Positions 6,835 to 15,700 of a stretch of 64,000 nt of DNA are shown in pieces; position 1 is the first letter of the stretch, and every line of letters begins with the position of its first letter. The stretch covers positions 542,268 through 606,267 of the forward strand of contig JAVJVK010000004.1 in NCBI GenBank assembly GCA_040221175.1, in the 5' to 3' direction. The stretch comes from Phycisphaerales bacterium (lineage in GTDB: Bacteria; Planctomycetota; Phycisphaerae; Phycisphaerales; UBA1924). The notes beneath the pieces are model-generated. The model made no database searches. It was not told the DNA's origin and saw nothing but the letters and a program-made list of their open reading frames with translations. The position numbers and the translations under genes are program-made.

Positions 6835-9318
6835 ATGTCGACATCTACCGAGGCCGTCCTCAAGTATCGAGAGGCCATCCTCCGCCACGTGGGGCACGAC
6901 CAGTACGCCCCCTCCACCGTCGAGGTGCTCGCCCAGGACCTGAGGGCCGAAGACCCCCAGCAGTTCCAGTCCGCCGTCGACGCCCTGGTCGACCAGGGAC
7001 TGCTCTCGATGAGCAACGCCGGCCAGGTCATGCTCCCCAGCTTCGGCGACGCCGACGGCGAGGTCGAGGGAACCTTCAACCGAAACCCCAAGGGCTTCGG
7101 CTTCTTCAAGCCCCTCACCCGCGTCCGCGAGGGTGACGTCTTCGTCCCCCCAGACGACACCATGGGCGCCCTCTCGGGAGACCGAGTCAAAGCCAGGATC
7201 CGCCGAGACCGCAAGCGCGAATCCTCCGGCCGCGGCGGCTTCGGCCCCCAGTACGTCGCCAGCATCGTCGAGATCCTCGAACGCAAGCGCTCAAGCTACG
7301 CCGCCACCATGCAGAAGCGCGGCGCCACCTGGCTGGCCATGCCCGACGGCGACACCTCCATCGGCCCGGTCGTCATCACCGACGCCGATAGCAAATACGT
7401 TAACGAGGGCGACAAGGTCATCATCGACCTCACCGAATACCCCGAGGGCCAGGCCCTCGCCGAGGGCGTCATCACACGCGTGCTGGGCGAAGCCGGCCAG
7501 CCCGACGTCGAGACCCAGGCCGTCATCGCCGCCTACGGCCTGCCCGCCGACGAATTCCCCGACGCCTGCCTCGACCAGGCGCGCGAATCAACGCGCTACT
7601 TCGACGACGCCGTCGCACGCTTCCTGAGCGAAGGCCCCGGCGCCCTGCCCGACCGCCTGGACCTCACCGAAGACTACATCACCACCATCGACCCGCCAGA
7701 CGCCAAGGACTACGACGACGCCATCAGCGTCAAGCGCACCGAGAACGGCTGGGAACTGGGCATCCACATCGCCGACGTCGCACACTTCATCGCCCCCGGC
7801 TCGCCGCTCGACGTCGAGGCCCGCGAGCGCGGCAACAGCGTCTACCTGCCCCGCCACGTCATCCCGATGCTGCCCGAGATCCTGAGCAACGGCATCTGCT
7901 CTCTGCAACCGCAAGTCCCGCGCTTCGCCAAGAGCATCTTCATCCACTACGACCTCTCGGGCCGCGTCACCCGCACCGGCGCCGCCCAGACCATCATCAA
8001 CAGCGCCAAACGCATGACCTACCTCGAAGCCCAGGCCCTCATCGACGGCGACGAAGAAGAAGCCAAGAAGCACGCCCGCACCGAGCCCGAGTACACCCCC
8101 AAGCTCAAGAACACCGTCAAGCTCATGGACGAGCTCGCGCGCACCATCCGTGAACGCCGCCGCGCCGCCGGCATGATCCACCTCGACCTGCCCGACGTCG
8201 AACTCATCTACGACGACAACGGCCACGTCGTCGACGCCGAGCCCGAAGACGACGCCTTCACCCACACCATCATCGAGATGTTCATGGTCGAGGCCAACGA
8301 GGCCGTCGCCCGCCTCTTCGAGCGCATGAACGTCCCGGTCATGCGCCGCGTCCACCCCGCCCCAACCCCCGCGGGCACCGAAGAGGCCCAGAAGGTCGCC
8401 AAGGTCGCCGGCTACAGCCTTCCCAAGAACCCAACCCGCGAGCAACTCCAGAGCATCCTCGACGCAACCCGCGGCAAGGCCTCGGGCCGAGCGGTCCACA
8501 TGGCCGTCCTCCGCACGCTCTCCAAGGCCGAGTACTCACCCGCCCCCATCGGCCACTTCGCGCTCGCCAGCGACGCCTACTCCCACTTCACCAGCCCCAT
8601 CCGCCGATACGCCGACCTGCTCACCCACCGACTCCTCCAGGACTACCTCGCCCTCACCGCCAACGGCCAGAAGCCCCCCAAGGGCGAGAAGGAAATGAAG
8701 CTCCTGGGCCGCAAGCTCAGCGACGCCGAGTCCTTCATCCCCCAGGAAGAACTCGTCACCATCGGGCGACACATCAGTGACACCGAGGCCAACGCCGCCG
8801 ACGCCGAACGCGAGCTCCGCAGCTTCCTCGTCCTCCAACTCCTGTCGAACAAGGTCGGCGAGGTCTTCGACGGCGTCGTCACCGGCCTCAACACCCGCGG
8901 CATCTTCATCCAGATCGACAAGTACCTCGCCGACGGCTTCATCAAGGTCGAGGACCTGCCCGGCGACGTCACCCGCGGCGGCAAGGCGCCCAAGTGGATC
9001 ACCGTGCGCGACACCGGCGCCCTCGTCGACAAGAACTCCGGACGCAGCTTCAACTTCGGCGACCGCATCCGCGTGCAGATCGGCGCCGTCGACCTGCCCA
9101 AGCGTCGCCTCGAGCTCCTCGTCGCCGACGCCGAGAGCCGAGCCGCCGGCAAGGCCGTCACCAAGGGCGTCGAAGGCCTCACCCTCGGCGAAGGCGGCGG
9201 CGGACTCGAACACGCCGACGGCGCCGGCTTCAAGAAGATGCCTGGCGGCACCCGACGCAGCCGCAAGAGCAAGGCCCGCGACCGAGGCAAGAAGGACTAC
9301 CGCCGAGACAAGAAGTGA
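6835..9318 (+). CDS. rnr: Ribonuclease R (3'-5' exoribonuclease, RNB family)
   Basis: RNase R degrades structured RNA 3' to 5' in the cytoplasm. Domains in order are an N-terminal winged-helix-like region (1-65), cold-shock/OB domain (about 75-230, with GTFNRNPKGFGFFKP), RNB catalytic domain (about 280-620, with IDPPDAKDYDDAI carrying the metal-binding aspartates at about 287-297), S1 domain (about 665-760) and a basic tail (RRSRKSKARDRGKKD). Its length of 827 aa is normal for the family. AGGAGGG lies just before the ATG. The 118-nt gap from the preceding HD-like gene leaves cotranscription open. Its end abuts the convergent PhoX gene with no gap. Confidence 0.97.
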   Translation: MSTSTEAVLKYREAILRHVGHDQYAPSTVEVLAQDLRAEDPQQFQSAVDALVDQGLLSMSNAGQVMLPSFGDADGEVEGTFNRNPKGFGFFKPLTRVREGDVFVPPDDTMGALSGDRVKARIRRDRKRESSGRGGFGPQYVASIVEILERKRSSYAATMQKRGATWLAMPDGDTSIGPVVITDADSKYVNEGDKVIIDLTEYPEGQALAEGVITRVLGEAGQPDVETQAVIAAYGLPADEFPDACLDQARESTRYFDDAVARFLSEGPGALPDRLDLTEDYITTIDPPDAKDYDDAISVKRTENGWELGIHIADVAHFIAPGSPLDVEARERGNSVYLPRHVIPMLPEILSNGICSLQPQVPRFAKSIFIHYDLSGRVTRTGAAQTIINSAKRMTYLEAQALIDGDEEEAKKHARTEPEYTPKLKNTVKLMDELARTIRERRRAAGMIHLDLPDVELIYDDNGHVVDAEPEDDAFTHTIIEMFMVEANEAVARLFERMNVPVMRRVHPAPTPAGTEEAQKVAKVAGYSLPKNPTREQLQSILDATRGKASGRAVHMAVLRTLSKAEYSPAPIGHFALASDAYSHFTSPIRRYADLLTHRLLQDYLALTANGQKPPKGEKEMKLLGRKLSDAESFIPQEELVTIGRHISDTEANAADAERELRSFLVLQLLSNKVGEVFDGVVTGLNTRGIFIQIDKYLADGFIKVEDLPGDVTRGGKAPKWITVRDTGALVDKNSGRSFNFGDRIRVQIGAVDLPKRRLELLVADAESRAAGKAVTKGVEGLTLGEGGGGLEHADGAGFKKMPGGTRRSRKSKARDRGKKDYRRDKK

Positions 9319-10770
9319 TCAACTCGCCCGCCGGCTCTCCCACGGCCCGGTGATCGCCAGCGTCAGCCCCGCCGTCTGGATGTTCACGAACATCGTCGTG
9401 CCATCCGGGCTGAAGCACGCGCCCGCGAACTCGCTGTTGCTCCGCGCATTCCGCCCGATCTTGTAGATCCGCCCCTCCGGCGTCACGCCTACCAGGTACT
9501 GCTCGTCCGCCCCATCCTCGCAGATTACAAGATCGCCAAACGGCGCGACCGTAATATTGTCGGCATTGTCGACCAGGCCCGCATCATTGGGCTCGATGAA
9601 CAATTCCAGCACACCCGGCTGCTTGTCCTCACCGCTCGAGCCCTCGACGGGCGACGGCGTGTACCGCCAGATCTGCCCCTTGTTGATCCGCCCCCCACTC
9701 GTGCACGCGAAGTACGCCGACGCCGGCGAGTCGTCGGCAAGCGCCCCCCACCACATGCCCTCGCCGCGAGCGAACCGGGCCGCCCCCTTCGCGAACCCAC
9801 GCTTCCGCAGGTCGTCCTCGGGGCTCTCGACGTCGTCCATGTCGATCCACCGGACTTCCAGCCGCTCGCCGATCGCGACCTTCTGCCGCTCCCAGTTCCG
9901 CGTGTCGAGGCTCAACTGGCCCTTCACGCACAACGCCTGCAAACGCCCGCCGTCGCGCAGCTTACCCGGCGTGTTCGGAACGAACCGATAGATCAAACCG
10001 TCGTGCCGATCCTCGGTCTGGTACACGATCCCCGTATCCGGGTGCACGCACACCGCCTCGTGCATGAACCGTCCCATCGCCTTCAACGGCACCGCATCGG
10101 CAAGCATGGGCGACGCGCTCACCGGCACCTCAAAGTTGTACCCGTGATCCTTCTCGAAGATCTTCTTCTCGCCGTAACGATCGCTCGCACGCTCTGCCGT
10201 CTCCTCGCACGTAATCCACGTCCCCCACGGCGTCGGCCCGCCCGCACAATTCCGGATCGTCCCCGCCAGCGACAGGTACTCCTTCTCCACCGTGCCCGTC
10301 CTGGTGTCGTACACGATCGTCGTCGTGCCGCCGTAGCTGTGGTACTCGCCGAACCCCGCGTCATAAAACTTTGCCCGCGGCAGCCGTCCCGCCAGTCGCT
10401 GCCCTTCCCCAAACGGGCTGCCGTTCTTCTTGCTCGGGTCCAGCTCATGATTCCGCACGATGATCGTCGTGCCGCCCGGCCCCTCGAACGTCCCCATCGC
10501 GTCGGGCAGCCCCGGCACCAGCAGCCCATCGCTCATGGTCTGCCCGATGCAGCTGATGATTTGGTACGCAAACCCTACGGGCAGGTCCAGAATCCCATGC
10601 GGATCGGACCGCAATGGCCCGAACCCAAGCCCAATATCCCCGCTCGCCGGCGTCGCCATCGCCCCCCGCGCAAACAGCGACTGCAACCCCCCGAACCCCA
10701 GCGTCACCGCGGCGGCGGACTGCAGGAACTGGCGGCGGGAGACTTCAGGCAAGTGCATCGACGCATTCAT
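9319..10770 (-). CDS. PhoX-type (DUF839) phosphatase, Tat-exported
   Basis: The protein belongs to the PhoX/DUF839 alkaline phosphatase family, which are calcium/iron-dependent periplasmic phosphomonoesterases. Diagnostic segments are NHELDPSKK, then CAGGPTPWGTWITCEE and LPDGVAFD-like spacing to CEDGADEQYLVGVTPEGRIY. The start at 10770 gives a twin-arginine leader (EVSRRQFLQSAAAVTLGFGG, residues 9-28); another ATG 12 nt downstream would also retain it. The frame remains open for 55 codons upstream, but that portion lacks a signal. The family also contains proteins of unproved function, so phosphatase activity is inferred. No pho-box-like element was recognised in the 96 nt before the divergent gene. 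Confidence 0.85.
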   Translation of the reverse strand: MNASMHLPEVSRRQFLQSAAAVTLGFGGLQSLFARGAMATPASGDIGLGFGPLRSDPHGILDLPVGFAYQIISCIGQTMSDGLLVPGLPDAMGTFEGPGGTTIIVRNHELDPSKKNGSPFGEGQRLAGRLPRAKFYDAGFGEYHSYGGTTTIVYDTRTGTVEKEYLSLAGTIRNCAGGPTPWGTWITCEETAERASDRYGEKKIFEKDHGYNFEVPVSASPMLADAVPLKAMGRFMHEAVCVHPDTGIVYQTEDRHDGLIYRFVPNTPGKLRDGGRLQALCVKGQLSLDTRNWERQKVAIGERLEVRWIDMDDVESPEDDLRKRGFAKGAARFARGEGMWWGALADDSPASAYFACTSGGRINKGQIWRYTPSPVEGSSGEDKQPGVLELFIEPNDAGLVDNADNITVAPFGDLVICEDGADEQYLVGVTPEGRIYKIGRNARSNSEFAGACFSPDGTTMFVNIQTAGLTLAITGPWESRRAS

Positions 10771-10866
10771 CCCAAAAAGATACGAGCCCTGCACCGCTTC
10801 TGGCCGTATACAGGTGGAAGCACCGACCACATTTAGCGCCCCCTTTGCGCTCCTACGCCCGCAGCC

Positions 10867-11661
10867 ATGCTCACAAAGACCACCGCCCGAACCCGATTCC
10901 GCCTGCGAGGCCCACGCCCCCGCTGGTTCGGGCATCCCGGGACCATCGCCCTGATCTCCGCAATGCTCATCGCCGACTACGCCTCGATTCCCGGCGGTTA
11001 CTGGCGCGGCGGGTCAACCATCAAGACGACTATCGAGCACCTCAGCGGCAAGTGGTTCGGCGTTATGGTGTCACCTCGCTTCTTCCCAGGCATGTACATG
11101 CAAAGCGGTAACGAGATCGAGCTCATCTGGGAGACCGTTACGCCCATCCCCGGACAATTGACGTATGGCGACTTAAATCAGCCAGGTGGTCGTATCGACC
11201 AATCATGGAACTATCTCGGGCGCCCGGCCTGGCGAAGAAATGAACTCCGCGGCCTCTATCACATCACGCACAAACAAACGTCTCACTCATTCGATCCAAG
11301 ATTGACGCCCGACCAGACCTCCCGCATGATGGCGATCTTCATCGAGCGATCCCAGTCGATCCCCCACACCCACGACCTTGCGGCGTTTTCTTCTGAGTTC
11401 GCAGAGATCCGGAGCTTGTACGCCCAAGGCAAAACCTCCGAACGCATCCCCATCCCCATCGGCTACTACCGCAACGCCATCACCCTCTCCCTGCTGGCCA
11501 CGCTCATCCTCGCCTTCGCCCACGGCCGCACCGACCTCTGGCTCAAAGCCTGGAAAGACCGCCTCCTCAAACGCTACCCGCCCGGCCACTGCTCCCACTG
11601 CGGCTACGACGCCCGAGGCCTCGAGACCTGCCCCGAATGTGGCGCAGACCTCGCCACCTAA
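10867..11661 (+). CDS. Membrane protein with C-terminal zinc ribbon
   Basis: There are two predicted membrane helices, at about residues 25-45 and 195-215, around a soluble, probably periplasmic loop of 150 residues. The C-terminus carries a compact four-cysteine ribbon (CSHCGYDARG, then CPECGADL, about 239-262), a type I know from planctomycete membrane proteins of unknown function. G+C is lower in the middle of the gene than in its neighbours. The stop overlaps the convergent 2-hydroxyacid dehydrogenase stop by a few bases. The function is not known. Confidence 0.8.
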   Translation: MLTKTTARTRFRLRGPRPRWFGHPGTIALISAMLIADYASIPGGYWRGGSTIKTTIEHLSGKWFGVMVSPRFFPGMYMQSGNEIELIWETVTPIPGQLTYGDLNQPGGRIDQSWNYLGRPAWRRNELRGLYHITHKQTSHSFDPRLTPDQTSRMMAIFIERSQSIPHTHDLAAFSSEFAEIRSLYAQGKTSERIPIPIGYYRNAITLSLLATLILAFAHGRTDLWLKAWKDRLLKRYPPGHCSHCGYDARGLETCPECGADLAT

Positions 11662-12662
11662 GCAACCATCGCCGTCGTCGCCACGTTCTCCCGCGGCACG
11701 CTCCCATCCTCGAAACCCGTCAAATTCGCGATCGTCGTCTCGGCGATGTTCGCCAGCGCCTCGCGCGTGAAGAAGCCCTGGTGGCCGGTGACCAACACGT
11801 TCGGAAACGTCAGCAGCCGGGCGAACACCTCATCGTCCAGGATCTCGCTCGACAGATCCTTGAAGAACAGGTCCCCCTCCTCCTCGTACACGTCGATGCC
11901 CAGCGACCCGAGCCGGCGTGACTTCATCGCACCGATCACCGCGCGCGTATCCACCACCGCCCCACGGCTCGTGTTGATCAGCATCGCTCCGTCCTTCATC
12001 TTTCCGAGTGCTTCCGCGTCGATCAGGTGCCGCGTCTTCGGCGTCAGCGGACAATGCAGCGTCACGATGTCGCTCTCGCGCAGCAGCCGGTCCATATCAA
12101 CGAACTCCACGCCCAGCGACCGCCCCTCCTCGCTCGGCTGTACGTCGTACGCCAGCACGCGGCAGCCAAAACCAAGCAATATGCGACACGCCGCCAGCCC
12201 GATCCGCCCGGCCCCGACGACCCCGACCGTCTTGCCCTTCATGTCAAAGCCCATCAGCCCCTCGAGCGCAAAGTTCCGCTCGCGCACGCGGTTGTACGCA
12301 CGATGGATCTTGCGATTCAGGCACAGCATCAGCCCCACCGCGTGCTCGGCCACCGCCTCGGGCGAATACGCCGGCACCCGGGCCACCGCGATCCCAAGCC
12401 GCTCGGCCGCCTCCAGATCCACTTGGTTAAAACCCGCCGCCCGCAACGCGACGAGCCCAACGCCGCAGGCCTTCAACTTCTCCAGCACGGCCGCCGACGC
12501 ATCGTCCTGGCTGAAGATGACCACGGCGTCGAATCCGCCCGCAAGGTCGGCCGTCACTTCCCCCAGCGACGCCTCCACGTACTCCATCTCGTGTCGCCCC
12601 CCGTTTGCTTCCTCCAGCGCCTGCCGATCGAACGCCCGCGTGCTGTACACCAGTGCCCTCAT
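11658..12662 (-). CDS. D-isomer-specific 2-hydroxyacid dehydrogenase (D-lactate dehydrogenase-like)
   Basis: This is an NAD-dependent D-2-hydroxyacid dehydrogenase of 334 aa, most like the LdhA (D-lactate, pyruvate-reducing) branch. The NAD site GVVGAGRIGLAACRIL lies at about residues 150-165. The catalytic Arg is in NTSRGAVVDT (about 235), followed by a Glu in DVYEEEGDLFF and the His in TGHQGFFTREAL. The LdhA-like clues are SFFT-type HQGFFTREAL and YNRVRERNFALEGL. The start at 12662 was chosen because it gives the canonical MRALVYSTRAFD opening; the open frame extends 14 codons upstream. The gene ends on a short overlap with the convergent zinc-ribbon gene. Confidence 0.92.
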   Translation of the reverse strand: MRALVYSTRAFDRQALEEANGGRHEMEYVEASLGEVTADLAGGFDAVVIFSQDDASAAVLEKLKACGVGLVALRAAGFNQVDLEAAERLGIAVARVPAYSPEAVAEHAVGLMLCLNRKIHRAYNRVRERNFALEGLMGFDMKGKTVGVVGAGRIGLAACRILLGFGCRVLAYDVQPSEEGRSLGVEFVDMDRLLRESDIVTLHCPLTPKTRHLIDAEALGKMKDGAMLINTSRGAVVDTRAVIGAMKSRRLGSLGIDVYEEEGDLFFKDLSSEILDDEVFARLLTFPNVLVTGHQGFFTREALANIAETTIANLTGFEDGSVPRENVATTAMVA

Positions 12663-12717
12663 GCCAAATCCAACGCCGTCCACACCCATCCGGCAAGCAT
12701 CCACCCAACTCCAACAA

Positions 12718-12747
12718 GAAACCCGCGACCAACCGGCCGCGGGTTTC
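12718..12747 (-). terminator. Perfect inverted repeat downstream of the subtilase gene
   Basis: Arms GAAACCCGCG (12718-12727) and CGCGGGTTTC (12738-12747) are perfect complements around a 10-nt loop. The hairpin sits 26 nt after the minus-strand subtilase stop, and on that strand the stem is followed by TTGTTGG rather than a strong T run. It is probably a transcription terminator. It also lies upstream of the 2-hydroxyacid dehydrogenase start, separating the two units. Confidence 0.6.
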
Positions 12748-12772
12748 AGGATCTGATCCGAAGTGCAGAGCC

Positions 12773-15700
12773 TTAGGAGATGCCGCTCTCGATGCCAAGC
12801 GGCACGCCCAGGGTGCCGAACGAGCCGTCGAAGAAGCTGTCCGTCCGGCCCTGGTAGGCCACGATGCCCGTCGAGCTCTTCACCGTGAAGCCGTAGAACA
12901 CGCCCGTGCCCCCGGCATCACTGGCCGCATCGAAGCGCGACTGGCTGATGAAGTTCCGCAGGTTGAACTCGCTCACCCGCGACGCCCCCGCCACCCGGCG
13001 GAACGTCTCCGTGCTGCCATCGGTGAATCGGAACGTGATCTCCAGCAGCGTGTCGCTCAGGCCCGGGTTGTACACCCGCAGGTACTCACGCACCTGACCG
13101 CCCTGCAGCGGCGCGAAGCCCTCGCTGAAGCCCCACAGGCTGTGCGCGTTGTTGGCCGTCGAGCTCGACAACGCCTCGCCAAGCCCACGCGTGCTGCTCG
13201 AGACCACCACGGCCTGGCTGCTCTCGTAGAACACGCCATAGGGCGTGCCGGTCGGGAACAGCGCGATGTCCGCAACGTTCACCAAACTCACCCGGCCCGC
13301 CGCCACGTTCACCGTCTGCCGGATGGCGCCGCCATCCTGGAAGATGAACTGCAGCGTCACCGTCGCAGCCGACGACGACGGGTTGAACACGCTGATCGTC
13401 TCGCTCTCGCTCGACTGGCCGATCTGGCCCTCGGCAATGGCGCCCTGCGTCGCACCCAGGTTCGCCTCGCCCAGCTTCGCCGAACCCGCCCCGTTGCCGA
13501 AGCTGCTCGACGCCGCCACGATCGGCTCGGTCGCCACGATCGACACGCCGTAGTCGCCCGGCGTGATCCGACCGGCCAGCTGGCCGTTGGCAAGCTCGTT
13601 ATTGAAGTTCCAACCGCCGCGGCGGTAGCCATCCAGCGTGTACACCAGTTCCGTGGCCTGTCCGCCCTGCCCGCTCAGCGGGAACAGGAACAGGCTCACC
13701 TTCGTCGTGTTGCCCGTGGTGTTCAGGAACGTCACGAAGTCGCTGCTGCCCTGTCCGATCGAGACGCTGCCGAAGCTCCACGTCTCGCTGGCGACACCGC
13801 TGAACGCCTCACCCGTCGACGAACCAAAATCGAAGTGGCTCATGGTCGCCGCAACCGGCACCGACGAGCGAACCTCCAGCGCGTAGGGCGTGTCCTTGTA
13901 CACGCCGTCGGCCATGCCCGTCACCGGATTGAACACGTTCGTGTCGCTGCCCATCGCGTACAGCTCGGGCGTCGTCACGGTCAGGGCGTCGGGACTGCGC
14001 GTGTTGGCGCCCACCATGCCGTCGAAGATCACCTGGTCCCGCAGCGGAATGCTCGGGTCCTCGTACCGCACGATCACCACCACGCGGGCGTCGGTATTCG
14101 TGAAGTTCGTCAGCGGTACGAACGTGCTCGCGCGATCGTTGGCGAATCCCTCGGGGTAGTACTGGCGATACGCCAGGCCCGCCAGACCCTCGCTGTCGTC
14201 CGCCGGCGAGGTCGGGTCGTACGTCAGCAGCCCGGTGTCCATCCGCATGCCGTCCGCACGCGTGTTGGTCGCCGTCGCCTGCAGGCCGTTGTCGCCCGCG
14301 ATGCCTTCCTGGCCCTGCTCGCTCAGGAAGATGAAGTATCGCATCGTCGTGGTCTGGCCCGGGTCCACGTCGCCGATGTCATAGTTCAACGCCATCGTCA
14401 GATCGGCCGACAGCCCGTCGGGGTCGGCCACCATCCGATCCAGCACGCTCTGCGGATTGCGCACGTCCGCCGACAGCGAAGCAAAGAATGCGTTCGCCCT
14501 CGCATCGGCCGGGTCGGCCGCCAGGGCGATCGCCAGACCGTTGCTGCCCGTAGCCACCGCCATCGGCTGCCCATCGATCACATCGTTGATCGTGAACAGG
14601 CTGCCCGTCGTGCTCAAGTTCTGATCGGGGTTGAAGCCCTCGGTCCACAGCACGTCGCTGATGCGGCGCTCGGTCGTGTTCGTGAGCGACACGTCGATGG
14701 CGATGAAGTTGTCGCCCGCGCCGTAGCTGATCGCACGGTTCACCAGGAAGCCGTTGGTCACGCCGCTCACCGCAACGCGGTTCACCGTCGGCGTCGACTG
14801 GCTGGTCACGTTGAACGGCACGTCCTGGCTGCTGCCCGCGCCATCGTTCACGAACGCGCCGGTATCGGTGCCAAGGCCGAAGAACGCCGGCCGTCCTTCG
14901 TTCAATCCGGCCAGGAACTCGGCTCCTCCAAACATGATGCCCAGCCCGTCCAGGCCCCACGCGCCGCTGGCCGACACGCCCGCCGACAGGCGATCACCCG
15001 ACAGCGAAACGCCCGGGTCGCTCACGCCCGAGTTCAGCTGAACCTCCAGCGAGTATGCGCCCACTGACTGGCCGTCCGCGCCCGAGCCGACCACCGTCGG
15101 GTCGTACACGCCCGGCGCCACCGCACGCGACGAGTCGCTGATGCCCACGTAGTACGTGCCGCCGTCGACGAACACGAAGCCCTCGATCGCCGCGTCCAGC
15201 TCGCCGGCCGGGTTCGACGACTGCAGCTCATTGCCCGAGGCGTCGAACAGGCGAATCGCCAGGTCCGCCACGCCCGAAGAGGTCGCCTCGACCGAGAACG
15301 TGCTGCCCGCGGCCGCCTCGAACTGATACAGGTCAACGTCACGAACCCCAAAGCCGCCGTCACCCAGGAACGCGTTGATGTTCACCGTGCCCTGCGAAGG
15401 CTCGATCAAGCGCGCCGTCGTCAGCGTGTCGTTCAACTCAAACGGACCGAAGATGTCGTTCTCAAGCACGAAGTCCAGCGTCCAGCCCAGCAGGCTGCCC
15501 ACGTCGTTGCCCTTCGTGTCGCGAACCACGAGTTGCCACACGCCCTGCGCCGACGCGCCGTCGAACACGTCCAGCGAGCCCTGAGGACGCCACGAGCCGG
15601 TGAACGGCGCATCCGCCGCCGTCGCGCTCAAGATGCTCCGCGTCGCATCACTGTCGAACACCGCGCCAAGCACGTTGTCCGCATCGGCGCCAATGCCGCC

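Noticed and set aside
12605-15067. An open frame of 820 codons on the plus strand, and another at 15533-18241, antisense to the subtilase
   Set aside because: Both run opposite to the subtilase and give His/Arg-rich, low-complexity translations with no domains. They result from high G+C.
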